Positions 16,813 through 25,148 of a stretch of 64,000 nt of DNA are shown piece after piece. Numbering within the stretch: the first letter of the stretch is position 1; each line of letters opens with the position of its first letter. Under the pieces are notes generated by a model. It was not told the origin of the DNA. It saw only the letters and a list, made by a program, of their open reading frames with translations, and searched no databases. The DNA comes from an uncultured Roseateles sp. Lineage in GTDB: Bacteria > Pseudomonadota > Gammaproteobacteria > Burkholderiales > Burkholderiaceae_C. The position numbers were made by a program, and so were the translations under genes. Location of the stretch: positions 62,001 through 126,000 of the forward strand of contig NZ_CAMFJS010000011.1 of NCBI RefSeq assembly GCF_945956965.1, given 5' to 3'.

Positions 16813-17430
16813 TTAGAAGCGGTAGCCGACGCCAACGCCGATCAGCAGGGGGTCAACCTTGAAGTCGCCAGCCTTGACGCCGTTGGCATAGACCTTGGTG
16901 CCGATTTGGACCTTCTTGACGTCCACGTTCAGGTACCAGTTCTTGGCGATCTGCACGTCAGCGCCAGCTTGAATCGACAGGCCGTAGCTGTTGTTGTCGA
17001 TCGAAGGATTCAGCTTGCCGGTGCCTTCCAGGCTGGGGTCGAACTTCACTTCAGAGAAGTTGGTGTAGTTCACGCCCAGGCCCACATAGGGACGGAAGGT
17101 GCCGGTGGGGATGAAGTGGTACTGCAGCGACAGGGTCGGGGGCAGGTGCTTCAGGGAACCGATCTTGGCGCCGCCAGCGCGCAGGTCGTGACCTTGCGGG
17201 TAGGTCAGGATCAGTTCAGCAGCGATATTGGGGGTGATGAAGTAGGTGATATCAACTTCAGGGATGACCTTGTTGTTGACGCTCAGGTCCAGGCCGGTCG
17301 TGTCTTTGTTGGCCGAGTCGAGGTTGACAGCACGGGCGCGCACCATCCAGTTGCCTTCTTGCTGGGCTTGGGCAGCGAAGGAGGTGCAGGCCAGGGCGAT
17401 GACGGCGAGGGAAGTAGCGAGCTTTTTCAT
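16813..17430 (-). CDS. ompW: OmpW-family outer membrane protein
   Basis: An eight-stranded outer membrane barrel thought to pass small hydrophobic molecules. The 205-residue precursor has a signal peptide MKKLATSLAVIALACTSFAAQAQ, the early GNWMVRARAVNL segment, the EVDITYFITPNIAAELILTYP region, LPPTLSLQYHFIPTGTFRPYVGLGVNYT (the family signature), and the terminal aromatic GVGVGYRF used for outer membrane assembly. It is a stand-alone transcription unit ending at the hairpin at 16721. A 14-base perfect palindrome lies 123 bases upstream of the ATG. Confidence 0.94.
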   Translation of the reverse strand: MKKLATSLAVIALACTSFAAQAQQEGNWMVRARAVNLDSANKDTTGLDLSVNNKVIPEVDITYFITPNIAAELILTYPQGHDLRAGGAKIGSLKHLPPTLSLQYHFIPTGTFRPYVGLGVNYTNFSEVKFDPSLEGTGKLNPSIDNNSYGLSIQAGADVQIAKNWYLNVDVKKVQIGTKVYANGVKAGDFKVDPLLIGVGVGYRF

Positions 17431-17552
17431 GATTGCAGCGTTTCCTAGTGATGGGTTTGAGTCCCGATGACGCTATTGAAACGGCCGGCAAGGGGTTAAC
17501 CCTTGATATTTCGCAAACTCAAAAACGCCCATGCCCGCCTGACCGGGTCTGT

Positions 17553-17566
17553 TTGAGCTAGCTCAA
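17553..17566. promoter_or_regulatory. FNR/CRP-like perfect palindrome upstream of ompW
   Basis: TTGAGCTAGCTCAA is a perfect 14-base inverted repeat with the half-site TTGA and the 5-4-5 geometry of FNR-type boxes (consensus TTGAT-N4-ATCAA). E. coli ompW is known to be FNR-controlled. Here it could serve ompW (123 bases away) or lie behind the response regulator gene. Confidence 0.5.
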
Positions 17567-17648
17567 GAAAGCCGCTAGCTTGCTGCAGCGTTTGCGCAAC
17601 TGTGGACCACAGCCGGGGTGAACAGGCGTATGGAAGGCGCTGCTGCGC

Positions 17649-18263
17649 TCAGTCTTGCAGCCAGGCGTGCTGCTGCAACCAGCGGCCCAACTCGTTGTCA
17701 TTGGCAAAGGCCAGCTTGGCGAAGAGGTGCGCGCGGTGGGTTTCCACCGAGCGTGGGCTGCAAGGGGGATTGAGCAGGCGCGCAATCTCCTTGTTCGGCG
17801 TGCCCAGGGCCACATGGCGGGCCACTTCACGCTCACGCGGGGTCAGCAGGCTCCAGCGGGCCAAAGCCTCGGCGCGCGCATGTGCGGCGTCTAGCGCCTG
17901 TGGCAGCTTGGCCAGCAGCTCGGCGGTATTGGGCTTGACCACCCAATCGAAAGCGCCTTTTTTGACGGCCTCGATGGCCATGGAAATTTCCCCATGCCCG
18001 GACAGAAACAAGACGACCAGCGGGCTGCGCAAGGCCAGCAGGCGATCGAACACCTCCAGGCCGCTGATGCCCTGGCCCATGCGTAGGTCCAGGATCACGC
18101 AGCCCGGTTGCAGCGGATTCAGCGCTTCCAGAAAGGCCTCACCCGAGGCAAAAGCCTGCACCGGCTGGCCGCTGGCGAACAGCAGCATCATCAAGGAGCG
18201 GCGCACGGCTTCGTCGTCGTCCACCACGTAGAGGCAATGTCGGTGGCTGGCGAGATTCTTCAT
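17649..18263 (-). CDS. FixJ/NarL-type response regulator
   Basis: A 204-residue two-component regulator: receiver domain with the acidic pair in LYVVDDDEAVRRS, phosphoacceptor Asp in CVILDLRMGQGISG, Ser/Thr in VLFLSGHGE and Lys in FDWVVKPNT, followed by a LuxR-type helix-turn-helix (LTPREREVARHVALGTPNKEIARLL). It overlaps the upstream kinase gene by 4 bases, so the two are co-translated. By position it should control the divergent KgtP-like transporter gene, as FixJ-type DctR regulators do for dicarboxylate carriers (inference). Confidence 0.9.
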   Translation of the reverse strand: MKNLASHRHCLYVVDDDEAVRRSLMMLLFASGQPVQAFASGEAFLEALNPLQPGCVILDLRMGQGISGLEVFDRLLALRSPLVVLFLSGHGEISMAIEAVKKGAFDWVVKPNTAELLAKLPQALDAAHARAEALARWSLLTPREREVARHVALGTPNKEIARLLNPPCSPRSVETHRAHLFAKLAFANDNELGRWLQQHAWLQD

Positions 18264-20419
18264 GAGGCGATGGGCAGGCTGAGGCTGAAACGGGCGCCGG
18301 GGGCGTCCTGGCGATTGGCGGCACTGAGCGCGCCACCATGGGCTTCGGCAATGCTGCGGCAGATCTTCAAGCCCAGGCCCAAGCCATCGGGCTTGGTGCT
18401 GAAAAAGGGGTCGAAGAGCTGGCCCAGCACCTCGGGCGCGATGCCGGGGCCGCGGTCCAGGACTTGCAGGCTCATGGTCTGCCCCTCGACGCCGGCGTTG
18501 ACCTCGATCTGGCGGCGTTCCGGCGGCAGATCCTGGCTGGCCTGCAGGGCGTTCATCAGCAGATTGATCATGAGCTGCTCCAGCAGCAAGGGGTCACCGC
18601 GAACCGCAGGCAAGTCGCTTGGCAGATGCACATGCAAGCTGGCCTTGCGCAGGCGCAGCTCGGGCTCCAGCAGGGACTGCACGCGCTCCAGCAGGGCGGG
18701 GATCTCCACCGGCTCATGCACGCCGCCGCGCTGGCGCACCAGGCCGCGCAGGCGCTTGACGATCTCGGCCGCGCGCTGCGCCTGGGCCACGATCTCGCCC
18801 AGGCTTTCGATCAACAAGCCCTGGCTATTCGGCGAAGCCTGCTCGGCGAAAGCCCGCGCCGCCAGGGCGAAGTTGGACAAGGCCATCAGCGGCTGGTTCA
18901 ACTCATGCGCCAGGGTGGAGGCCATTTCGCCCAGGCCCGCGAGGCGAGCGCTGCGCTGCAACTGGGCGTCTTGCAAGCGCTGGCGCTCCTCGGCTTGCTT
19001 TTGCGCGGTGATGTCCACCACCGAGCTCATCCAGCCGCTGTGCTGGCCAGCCGCGTCGATCAAAGGCGCGGTGTAGACCATGGTGTAGACCTCATGGCCG
19101 TCCCGGTGGCGCACGCGGGACTCAAAGCCGTGCAGCGCGGCCTGGCCGCTCAGCGCCGCCTCGCTGTCACGCCAGTGCTTGTCCAGATCATCGGGGTGCC
19201 AGTAGGGGTAGGGCGGCTTAGCACCCAGCAGCTCCTCGGCGCTGTAGCCCACCATCTCGCACAGGGCGAGGTTGACGTAGATGATGCGGCCGTCTGGCGC
19301 CCGCGCGCGCATGCCCACCAGCAGCGAGTCTTCCATGGCCTTGCGGAAGGCGTGCGCCTCTTGCAGCTCGCGGGTGCGCTCCTGCACCCGCTGCTCCAGC
19401 TCCAGCCGGGCCTGTCTTTGCTCGGCAAAGCGGCGCTCGCGCAAACGCCAGTACAGGCACGCCAGCAAGGCCAGGCCACCGGCCAAGGCGGCCAGGGCCT
19501 GCGCCTGGCTGCGGGCCTGGCGCAGTTCGGCCAGATCGCTCATCACGGTGAGCGTCCAGCCCAGCTCGGGCAGGGCTTGGTCCAGGGCCAGGAACTGGCG
19601 AGCCTTGCCGGCGATACTGGTTTGAATGCGGTACTCGGCCCGGTCGGCTTCGCGCGTCTCGGCCCAGGGCATGGGCGCATAGCTGTGTTGCGCGCCGTAC
19701 TGGCCATGCTGGTCAAGCCAGGCCAGATCGGCCGGGCTGAGTGGGCGGCGGCTGCGGTAATACCAGTCCTTGATCGAGCCCAGAAAAGCGATGCCGCGGG
19801 CGTCGTAAAGCAGGACCGGGTCTTGCGCCTTGGCCCAGGTGCGCTCCAGCGCATCGAGGCTGACCTTGACCACCATCACGCCTTGCACCTGCCCCGTCTC
19901 GGGTGCATGCACGGGGGTGGCGATGAAGAGGCCAGGTACGCCGGTGGTCAGGCCCACGCCGTAGAACACGCTGCGGCGTCCGCGCATGGCCTCTTCAAAA
20001 TAGGGACGGCTGGCGTAGTTCTGGTCCACAAAGCTGTCGGCCGTCTCCCAATTGCTGGCGGCCAGGGCCTTGCCCTTCGCATCCAGCAGATAGAGCGCCG
20101 CGGCGCCGCTGTGTGCTTGCACCTGCGCCACATAGCGGTTGGCCTGCAGGCGCGCACTGCTGCTTTCCGCTTGCCGCAGCAGGGCCAGGATCAGCGGATG
20201 CTGGGCGGCGGTGAAGGGCAGATAGTCGAACTTCTCGGCCGCGCCGCGCAGGCCCAGGGCGTGGACCTCCACCGCCCGTTGCAAGCCCTGCACCTTGATC
20301 TGCAGCTCACGTCGCTCGGCCCAAATCCCGGCCGCCCAGGCGGCAGCTGCCAGGGCCAGCGCCGCCAGCATCAGCAAGAAGCTGCGGCGCAGAACGGGAG
20401 GCAGGTGGAGGCGGGGCAT
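18260..20419 (-). CDS. Sensor histidine kinase with periplasmic Cache-like domain and PAS domain (DctB-like)
   Basis: About 719 residues. One N-terminal membrane segment, a large periplasmic sensor (residues about 40-300, with YLLDAKGKALAAS and FIATPVHA typical of double-Cache domains), and a second membrane segment. A coiled coil (LELEQRVQERTRELQEAH) precedes a PAS domain (IIYVNLALCEMVGYSAEEL), a HisKA helix with the phospho-His in LAHELNQPLMAL, and a HATPase with N, G1 and G2 boxes (DRGPGIAPE, GLGLGLKICRSIAEAHGG). The architecture resembles DctB/DctS C4-dicarboxylate sensors. The divergent neighbour is a 2-oxoacid/dicarboxylate-type permease, so a carboxylate is the likely signal. Start taken at MPRLHLPPVLRR. 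Confidence 0.88.
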   Translation of the reverse strand: MPRLHLPPVLRRSFLLMLAALALAAAAWAAGIWAERRELQIKVQGLQRAVEVHALGLRGAAEKFDYLPFTAAQHPLILALLRQAESSSARLQANRYVAQVQAHSGAAALYLLDAKGKALAASNWETADSFVDQNYASRPYFEEAMRGRRSVFYGVGLTTGVPGLFIATPVHAPETGQVQGVMVVKVSLDALERTWAKAQDPVLLYDARGIAFLGSIKDWYYRSRRPLSPADLAWLDQHGQYGAQHSYAPMPWAETREADRAEYRIQTSIAGKARQFLALDQALPELGWTLTVMSDLAELRQARSQAQALAALAGGLALLACLYWRLRERRFAEQRQARLELEQRVQERTRELQEAHAFRKAMEDSLLVGMRARAPDGRIIYVNLALCEMVGYSAEELLGAKPPYPYWHPDDLDKHWRDSEAALSGQAALHGFESRVRHRDGHEVYTMVYTAPLIDAAGQHSGWMSSVVDITAQKQAEERQRLQDAQLQRSARLAGLGEMASTLAHELNQPLMALSNFALAARAFAEQASPNSQGLLIESLGEIVAQAQRAAEIVKRLRGLVRQRGGVHEPVEIPALLERVQSLLEPELRLRKASLHVHLPSDLPAVRGDPLLLEQLMINLLMNALQASQDLPPERRQIEVNAGVEGQTMSLQVLDRGPGIAPEVLGQLFDPFFSTKPDGLGLGLKICRSIAEAHGGALSAANRQDAPGARFSLSLPIAS

Positions 20420-20473
20420 GGCGATCGGTGGCGGCGGCTGCCGCATTGTCGATGGCGCCCTGCCGCGCCGGCG

Positions 20474-20491
20474 CTGCGTAGAACTACGCAG
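20474..20491. promoter_or_regulatory. Palindromic site upstream of the KgtP-like gene
   Basis: CTGCGTAG-AA-CTACGCAG has eight-base perfect arms, in the 130-base region between the kinase and transporter genes. The CTACG half-site resembles elements bound by FixJ-type regulators. It is centred about 94 bases before the transporter ATG, so it is the best candidate operator for the adjacent response regulator. Confidence 0.45.
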
Positions 20492-20517
20492 GCAGGCGCA
20501 GAGAGTCGAACGGATGT

Positions 20518-20531
20518 GCGAACGCGTTCGC
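20518..20531. promoter_or_regulatory. Second palindrome upstream of the KgtP-like gene
   Basis: GCGAACG-CGTTCGC is a perfect 14-base palindrome between the first palindrome and the ribosome site of the transporter. It may be a second operator or part of a hairpin in the leader. Confidence 0.35.
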
Positions 20532-20576
20532 CTTGCGAGACTGCCACCACCTTAAAACAACAGGAGACCGCGCATC

Positions 20577-21926
20577 ATGGACAAGACCCTAACCCAGAAT
20601 CGCAGCGGCGCCAGCGCGCCCGCTGCAGCGCCTGAGCGCATCGACGCTGGCCGCCTTAAAGCCATTCTGGTGGGCTCGGCCGGTAATCTGGTGGAGTGGT
20701 ACGACTTCTACTGCTACGCGGCCTTCTCGCTTTACTTCGCCAACTCCTTCTTCCCCGCCCAAGACGCCACGGCGCAGATGATGTCCACCGCGGGCATTTT
20801 TGCCCTGGGCTTTTTCGTGCGCCCGCTGGGCGGCTTGCTGTTCGGCAGCATCGGCGACCGCTTGGGCCGCCGCCGAGCTTTGATGACCTCGGTGCTGCTG
20901 ATGTGCCTGGGCTCCCTCATCATCGCCTGCGCCCCCACCTACGCCATGGTCGGCGCCTGGGCGCCGGCCTTGCTGCTGCTGGCCCGTTTGCTGCAAGGCC
21001 TGAGCTTGGGCGGTGAGTACGGCTCCAGCGCCACCTATCTGTCCGAGATGGCCAGCTCCAAGCACCGCGGCTTCTACGCCAGCTTTCAGTACGTGACCCT
21101 GATTGGCGGGCAACTGACGGCCTTGCTGGTGCTCTTGCTCTTGCAACACGTTTTCCTCAGCCCCGAGGAGCTGAAGGCATGGGGCTGGCGCATTCCCTTC
21201 TTCATCGGCGCCTTGCTGGCCCTGGTGGCCCTGGCCATGCGCCGTGAGATGCCCGAGACCGAGTCCTTCGAGAAGGCCAAGCGGCAAAGCGGCAAAGAGG
21301 CCCTGGGTGGTCTGCGCCAACTGGCGCGCTACCCCAAGGAGGTGATGGTGGTGGTGGGCCTGACCATGGGCGGCACCTTGGCCTTCTACGTCTACACCAC
21401 CTATATGCAGAAGTTCCTGCGCCTCTCGGTGGGTCTGACAGATGCGCAGACCACGGCTGTCTCGGCCGCCTCCCTGGTGTTCGCCATGTGCTTGCAGCCG
21501 CTGTACGGCGCGCTGTCAGACCGCATCGGCCGCCGGCCTTTGCTCTTGGGCTTCGCCGTGCTGGGTACCTTGTTCACCGTGCCTTTGCTGACGGCCATCC
21601 GCCATGCCCAAGGGCCCTGGGAGGCCTTTGCCCTCATCGCTTGCGCCTGGCTGATCCTGTCCGGCTACACGTCGATCAATGCGGTGGTGAAAGCCGAAAT
21701 GTTCCCCGCCGCCATCCGCACCACCGGCGTGGGCGTGCCCTATGCCGTGGCGGTGTCGGTGTTCGGCGGCACAGCCGAATACATCGCCCTGTGGTTCAAG
21801 CAGGCCGGCAATGAGAGCGGCTTTTACTGGTACGCCACCGCCGTGATTGCCTGCACTTTGCTGGTGTACCTGGGCATGCGGGACACGCAGAAGCATTCGC
21901 AGATTGATGCGGAAGAGCGCGCCTAG
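20577..21926 (+). CDS. MHS-family metabolite:H+ symporter, alpha-ketoglutarate permease-like
   Basis: A 449-residue major facilitator protein that imports an organic acid with protons. Signature segments closely follow E. coli KgtP: NLVEWYDFYCYAAFSLYFA, GIFALGFFVRPLGGLLFGSIGDRLGRR (the A-motif loop 2-3), and LLLARLLQGLSLGGEYGSSATYLSE. About 12 membrane segments are visible. A ribosome site AGGAGA sits 9 bases before the ATG. Divergent from the sensor kinase/response regulator pair, which probably induces it when substrate is present. The substrate is 2-oxoglutarate or a C4-dicarboxylate by similarity; the exact one is open. The gene ends at a strong terminator. Confidence 0.9.
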   Translation: MDKTLTQNRSGASAPAAAPERIDAGRLKAILVGSAGNLVEWYDFYCYAAFSLYFANSFFPAQDATAQMMSTAGIFALGFFVRPLGGLLFGSIGDRLGRRRALMTSVLLMCLGSLIIACAPTYAMVGAWAPALLLLARLLQGLSLGGEYGSSATYLSEMASSKHRGFYASFQYVTLIGGQLTALLVLLLLQHVFLSPEELKAWGWRIPFFIGALLALVALAMRREMPETESFEKAKRQSGKEALGGLRQLARYPKEVMVVVGLTMGGTLAFYVYTTYMQKFLRLSVGLTDAQTTAVSAASLVFAMCLQPLYGALSDRIGRRPLLLGFAVLGTLFTVPLLTAIRHAQGPWEAFALIACAWLILSGYTSINAVVKAEMFPAAIRTTGVGVPYAVAVSVFGGTAEYIALWFKQAGNESGFYWYATAVIACTLLVYLGMRDTQKHSQIDAEERA

Positions 21927-21944
21927 GCGCTCATCCCTCTGGTG

Positions 21945-21985
21945 AAAAAGGCCGGACCCTTGAGGGGACCGGCCTTTTGTTTTTT
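21945..21985 (+). terminator. Rho-independent terminator after the KgtP-like gene
   Basis: AAAAAGGCCGGACCC-TTGAG-GGGACCGGCCTTTTGTTTTTT: an eight-plus-base GC stem with a T-rich tail 20 bases past the stop codon. Confidence 0.92.
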
Positions 21986-22200
21986 GGTTGGCGCAGGAGC
22001 CCTGGGACTTGTTGTTGCTCAGCGACGACGGCATTTGAGGCAACTCAAAAGAGCTTCAAAGACTTGGGCAGATCTCGGATTCGCGATGGCAAGGTCCACG
22101 CCTTGCGGCAGACACTCAAATGGACGCGGCTGAGTTGCCCGCGTCAGGCAACCGTGCAGGGGTTCAAAGTCGATTTCTGTAACTATTTGGGGGACTGAGT

Positions 22201-22929
22201 ATGTTCAAGAAGATGCTTGTTGGCTGTGTGTTTGGCGGAGCCGCTGTTGGGGCTTGGGCAGGCACAAGCTGGGATCTCGCTGCAGATTGGAGTGACACCG
22301 TCAATCCGAACGGCGCATGGTCCTTGAACCAGGGTGCTTCACCACTGCCGAACGTTGCTAGTTTTACCGCTGCTGGCACCAGTGCGATCCCGGCCCAGCC
22401 TGCTTGGGCACCGTCCAATGCGGCAGGAAATTACTTGCCAATGTGGATGAAGGCCCGGGCGACAGTCGCTGACTCCTGGCAAGTTGGCGATGTTCTTGTT
22501 CATTCGACCGATAGCTCCAACGGCGTCGGCAATGGCATTGCCAATGTCACTTGGACGAGCCCTTTCTCCGGGACCGCCAAGGTTTCTGGCGCATTGTGGG
22601 AAATCAGAGATATCGGCCGCGCCAATGTCTGGACGCTGTTCCACAACGGCGCTGCGCTAGCAACAGGCACTCTTGTAGACGGTGACGGCCATGGGCGACT
22701 CAACCCGGAGACATTTTTGTTTTCCGGCTTAGCCGTGAGTGCAGGAGATGTCTTGATGCTCGCGGTGGCGAGCGCATTTCCGCGCGCGGGTGAGCTCGCT
22801 GGCGTAAATTTCACCATTGCTCAGGTTTCTGCCGTCCCAGAGCCCGCGACCTACCTGCTGATGCTCGGAGGTATTGCAGCGCTGGCAATAGGCCTTCGCA
22901 GGCAAGGCCGCGTTCGCGCGCCCATCTAA
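22201..22929 (+). CDS. PEP-CTERM sorting-domain protein
   Basis: A 242-residue secreted protein: signal peptide MFKKMLVGCVFGGAAVGAWAG, a Trp/Asn/Gly-rich beta body (SGALWEIRDIGRANVWTLFHNG, a lectin-like jelly-roll feel), then VPEPATYLLMLGGIAALAIGLRR, the PEP-CTERM signal with basic tail. It starts with ATG directly after a GGGGGA ribosome site. It stands alone, with about 270 bases of mostly unassigned sequence behind the preceding terminator. No exosortase is nearby. Unrelated in its body to the other two PEP-CTERM proteins in the window. Confidence 0.85.
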   Translation: MFKKMLVGCVFGGAAVGAWAGTSWDLAADWSDTVNPNGAWSLNQGASPLPNVASFTAAGTSAIPAQPAWAPSNAAGNYLPMWMKARATVADSWQVGDVLVHSTDSSNGVGNGIANVTWTSPFSGTAKVSGALWEIRDIGRANVWTLFHNGAALATGTLVDGDGHGRLNPETFLFSGLAVSAGDVLMLAVASAFPRAGELAGVNFTIAQVSAVPEPATYLLMLGGIAALAIGLRRQGRVRAPI

Positions 22930-23083
22930 GCACGGCTGTGCAAGTGGCGTGAGTCTGGGGCGGGGAGGGAGAAAGTGGCCTGCGCCAACCTTGGTTTGCG
23001 AGGCACGAGGACAGAGGAGCGTGTTTGGGCAAGGGTCCTCGCTTAGAGCGTCCACCCTTGCCGCATACCGCTCGCCGCTGACC

Positions 23084-23194
23084 TTATTTTTTATTCTTCT
23101 TCTCTTTGTCGTAATGCCATTTGATGGCGAAGAACATGCCCGTGCCGAGCACGAGAATCTTGAAGGTGAAGAAGACGATAGGGACCCATTCCAT
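23084..23194 (-). CDS. Conserved-looking 36-residue single-span membrane protein
   Basis: MEWVPIVFFTFKILVLGTGMFFAIKWHYDKEKKNKK: one membrane helix followed by a strongly basic tail, in the manner of small regulatory membrane peptides. The ORF track shows a 62-residue version, but the upstream 26 residues are polar and unlike the rest. The gene is last in the ahcY-tlyA-metF direction, separated from metF by about 275 bases. I believe similar short proteins occur near methyl-cycle genes in other Burkholderiales, but that is memory, not a search. No strong ribosome site is visible. Confidence 0.6.
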   Translation of the reverse strand: MEWVPIVFFTFKILVLGTGMFFAIKWHYDKEKKNKK

Positions 23195-23241
23195 GGCTTG
23201 GCGGCTTTCTAGGTGATGACTGTTTGAGGCTTGATTCTGTT

Positions 23242-23272
23242 GTGAGCAGCGCGCTGTTGCAGCGCTGCTCAC
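23242..23272. repeat. Perfect 11-base inverted repeat between metF and the small membrane gene
   Basis: GTGAGCAGCGC and GCGCTGCTCAC flank a 9-base loop, making a very stable hairpin in the leader of the 36-residue gene and behind metF. There is no T-tract, so it may protect mRNA 3' ends or be a processing site rather than a terminator. Confidence 0.5.
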
Positions 23273-23469
23273 CGCACGGTAGGTGGGCTTGCGCCGTGGG
23301 CGGTGCTCGGCGACCGATTGCCAGCCAGCGATGATTGCTCATCAATGGCCGCCAGCAGCGACGAGCTGACTGAAGGCGTGAATGACGGGCCGAGCGATGG
23401 GTTGAATGATTGATGGAGGCCCTGCCGGCCCTCACCGCAGCGGCCGGTCTGGGCTCAGCTCAACTCAAT

Positions 23470-24312
23470 TCAGCCCAACTTCAGCCGCTTGCACAACTCC
23501 AGCGTCAGGCCGGATTGGTTCAGGGTGTAGAAGTGAATGCCGGGCGCGCCGCCTTCGATCAGGCGCTCGCAGACGCGGCTCATCACATCCAGGCCGAAGG
23601 CGCGGATGGAGGCGGCGTCGTCCATAAAGCCTTCCATCTTCAGCGCGATCCAGCGCGGGATTTCGATGCCGTCACGCGTCGCAAATTGGGCGATGCGGGC
23701 GTAGTTGTGGAAGGGCATGATGCCCGGCACGATGGGGGCGTCCACGCCCAGCTTGCGGGCCTCGTCCACGAAGTTGAAGTAGGCATCGGGGTTGAAGAAG
23801 AACTGAGTAATCGCAGCGTTAGCACCCGCCTTCATCTTTTCGGCGAAGTGCTGCAAGTCCTTGGCCGCGTAGCGTTGCTGCGGGTGGTACTCGGGGTAGG
23901 CGGCGACTTCGATTTGCCAGTCCGGCCCTTGCGTTTCGCGGATGAAACGCACCAGCTCGGCGGCGTAGCGGAACTCACCTGCCGTGGCCGTGCCGCTGGG
24001 CAGGTCGCCGCGCAGGGCGACGACGCGGCGGATGTTTTGCGCCCGGTAGGTGGCCAGAATTTCGGCGATATTTTCGCGGGTAGAGCCCACGCAGCTGAGA
24101 TGCGGTGCGGCTTCATAGCCGCTGGCGGCGATGTCCATCACCGTGGCCAGGGTCTTCTCGCGGGTGGAGCCGCCGGCGCCGTAGGTCACGCTGAAGTAAT
24201 GCGGATTCAGAACGCTGAGGTCCTTCACCACGGTCTTGAGCTTTTCGGTGCCCACTGGGGTGTTGGGCGGGAAGAATTCGAAGCTGACGGGGGTCTTGTT
24301 GGGCGTGCTCAT
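23470..24312 (-). CDS. metF: 5,10-methylenetetrahydrofolate reductase
   Basis: Reduces methylene-THF to methyl-THF, the methyl donor for methionine synthesis. The 280-residue flavoprotein barrel begins VSFEFFPPNTPVG (catalytic Glu in EFFPP), then PHYFSVTYGAGGSTREKT, IRRVVALRGDLP (LRGD binding FAD) and AAITQFFFNPDAYF. Length is slightly below E. coli MetF (296). It overlaps tlyA by 4 bases and lies in the ahcY transcription unit, which links it to the SAH riboswitch at 26822. Confidence 0.95.
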   Translation of the reverse strand: MSTPNKTPVSFEFFPPNTPVGTEKLKTVVKDLSVLNPHYFSVTYGAGGSTREKTLATVMDIAASGYEAAPHLSCVGSTRENIAEILATYRAQNIRRVVALRGDLPSGTATAGEFRYAAELVRFIRETQGPDWQIEVAAYPEYHPQQRYAAKDLQHFAEKMKAGANAAITQFFFNPDAYFNFVDEARKLGVDAPIVPGIMPFHNYARIAQFATRDGIEIPRWIALKMEGFMDDAASIRAFGLDVMSRVCERLIEGGAPGIHFYTLNQSGLTLELCKRLKLG

Positions 24313-25085
24313 GCTTGTTCCTTGCCCTCGGGCGAGCGCTGCGCCCAGAGGAAAAATTCTTTATTGCCGTCACCGCCGGTGATGGCGCTGTCGAAATAGT
24401 CTTTGACCCTCAGCCCCAGGCCGGCGCAAACCTCGCGGCTGCGCGTCTCCAGCAAGGGGTACTGCGCGGCATCCTTGACTAGGCCGCCGCGCGAGACGGC
24501 TTTGGGGCCGAGTTCGAACTGCGGTTTGATCAGCAGCAAGACCTGACCCTCAGGCTTGAGCCAAGGCAGCAGCTCGGGTAGCGCGCCCAGCATGGAGATA
24601 AAGCTGAGGTCGCCGACGATGAGATCAAAGCCCTCTACCGGCTTGTGTTCGTTCAAGGCGGAGGCCGCCAGTTCGCGCACATGCAGGCCTTCCAGGGCGA
24701 CGATGCGGGGCTCGTTCTTCAATTGCTCATGCAGCTGGCCATGGCCCACATCCACGCCGACCACCCGGGCTGCGCCGCTTTTCAGCAAGCAGTCCGAAAA
24801 GCCGCCGGTGCTCTGGCCCATGTCCAGCACGGTCAAGCCGCTGACCGAGAGCCCGCTGTGCTTGAGCGCGCCTTCGAGCTTGAGACCGCCGCGCGAGACA
24901 TAGCGCAATTCGGCATCGTCATTGATGCGCAGTTCAACGCCTTCGAGCAAATCCAAGCCCGCCTTGGCCACCGGCGCCCAGCCTTTGGCTGAGTGCCACT
25001 CCACCGAGCCCGCCGCAATCAGCCTTTGGGCGATTGAGCGGGTGGTGCAGAGGCCTTGTGAGACCAGGAGTTGATCAGCGCGCAT
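24309..25085 (-). CDS. tlyA: TlyA-family rRNA 2'-O-methyltransferase (S4 domain plus FtsJ-like domain)
   Basis: The family methylates 2'-OH of cytidines in 16S and/or 23S rRNA using SAM. A 258-residue protein: N-terminal S4 RNA-binding domain (MRADQLLVSQGLCTTRSIAQRLI), then the FtsJ-like methyltransferase with RYVSRGGLKLEGAL, LDMGQSTGGFSDCLLKSGA (SAM motif I), VGDLSFISM and LLLIKPQFELG. The usual position of the motif I Gly is filled (GQSTGGF). It sits between ahcY and metF, with a 166-base spacer to ahcY holding a long palindrome. Placing a SAM-consuming enzyme in a SAH-responsive unit is sensible, though probably incidental. Confidence 0.92.
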   Translation of the reverse strand: MRADQLLVSQGLCTTRSIAQRLIAAGSVEWHSAKGWAPVAKAGLDLLEGVELRINDDAELRYVSRGGLKLEGALKHSGLSVSGLTVLDMGQSTGGFSDCLLKSGAARVVGVDVGHGQLHEQLKNEPRIVALEGLHVRELAASALNEHKPVEGFDLIVGDLSFISMLGALPELLPWLKPEGQVLLLIKPQFELGPKAVSRGGLVKDAAQYPLLETRSREVCAGLGLRVKDYFDSAITGGDGNKEFFLWAQRSPEGKEQA

Positions 25086-25148
25086 GGAAAAAATAAGAGT
25101 CAGGGGAGCAATGCCCCGTGTTCATGGGCCTTGCGGGCGTAGCGAGCG

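Noticed and set aside
18338-20635. 765-residue plus-strand ORF
   Set aside because: Exact antisense of the sensor kinase, whose domains are unambiguous; no start signals and no motifs.
22080-22120. Sigma-54 promoter for the PEP-CTERM gene at 22201
   Set aside because: GG-N10-GC spacing occurs but the -24 element is poor; not strong enough to list as a feature.
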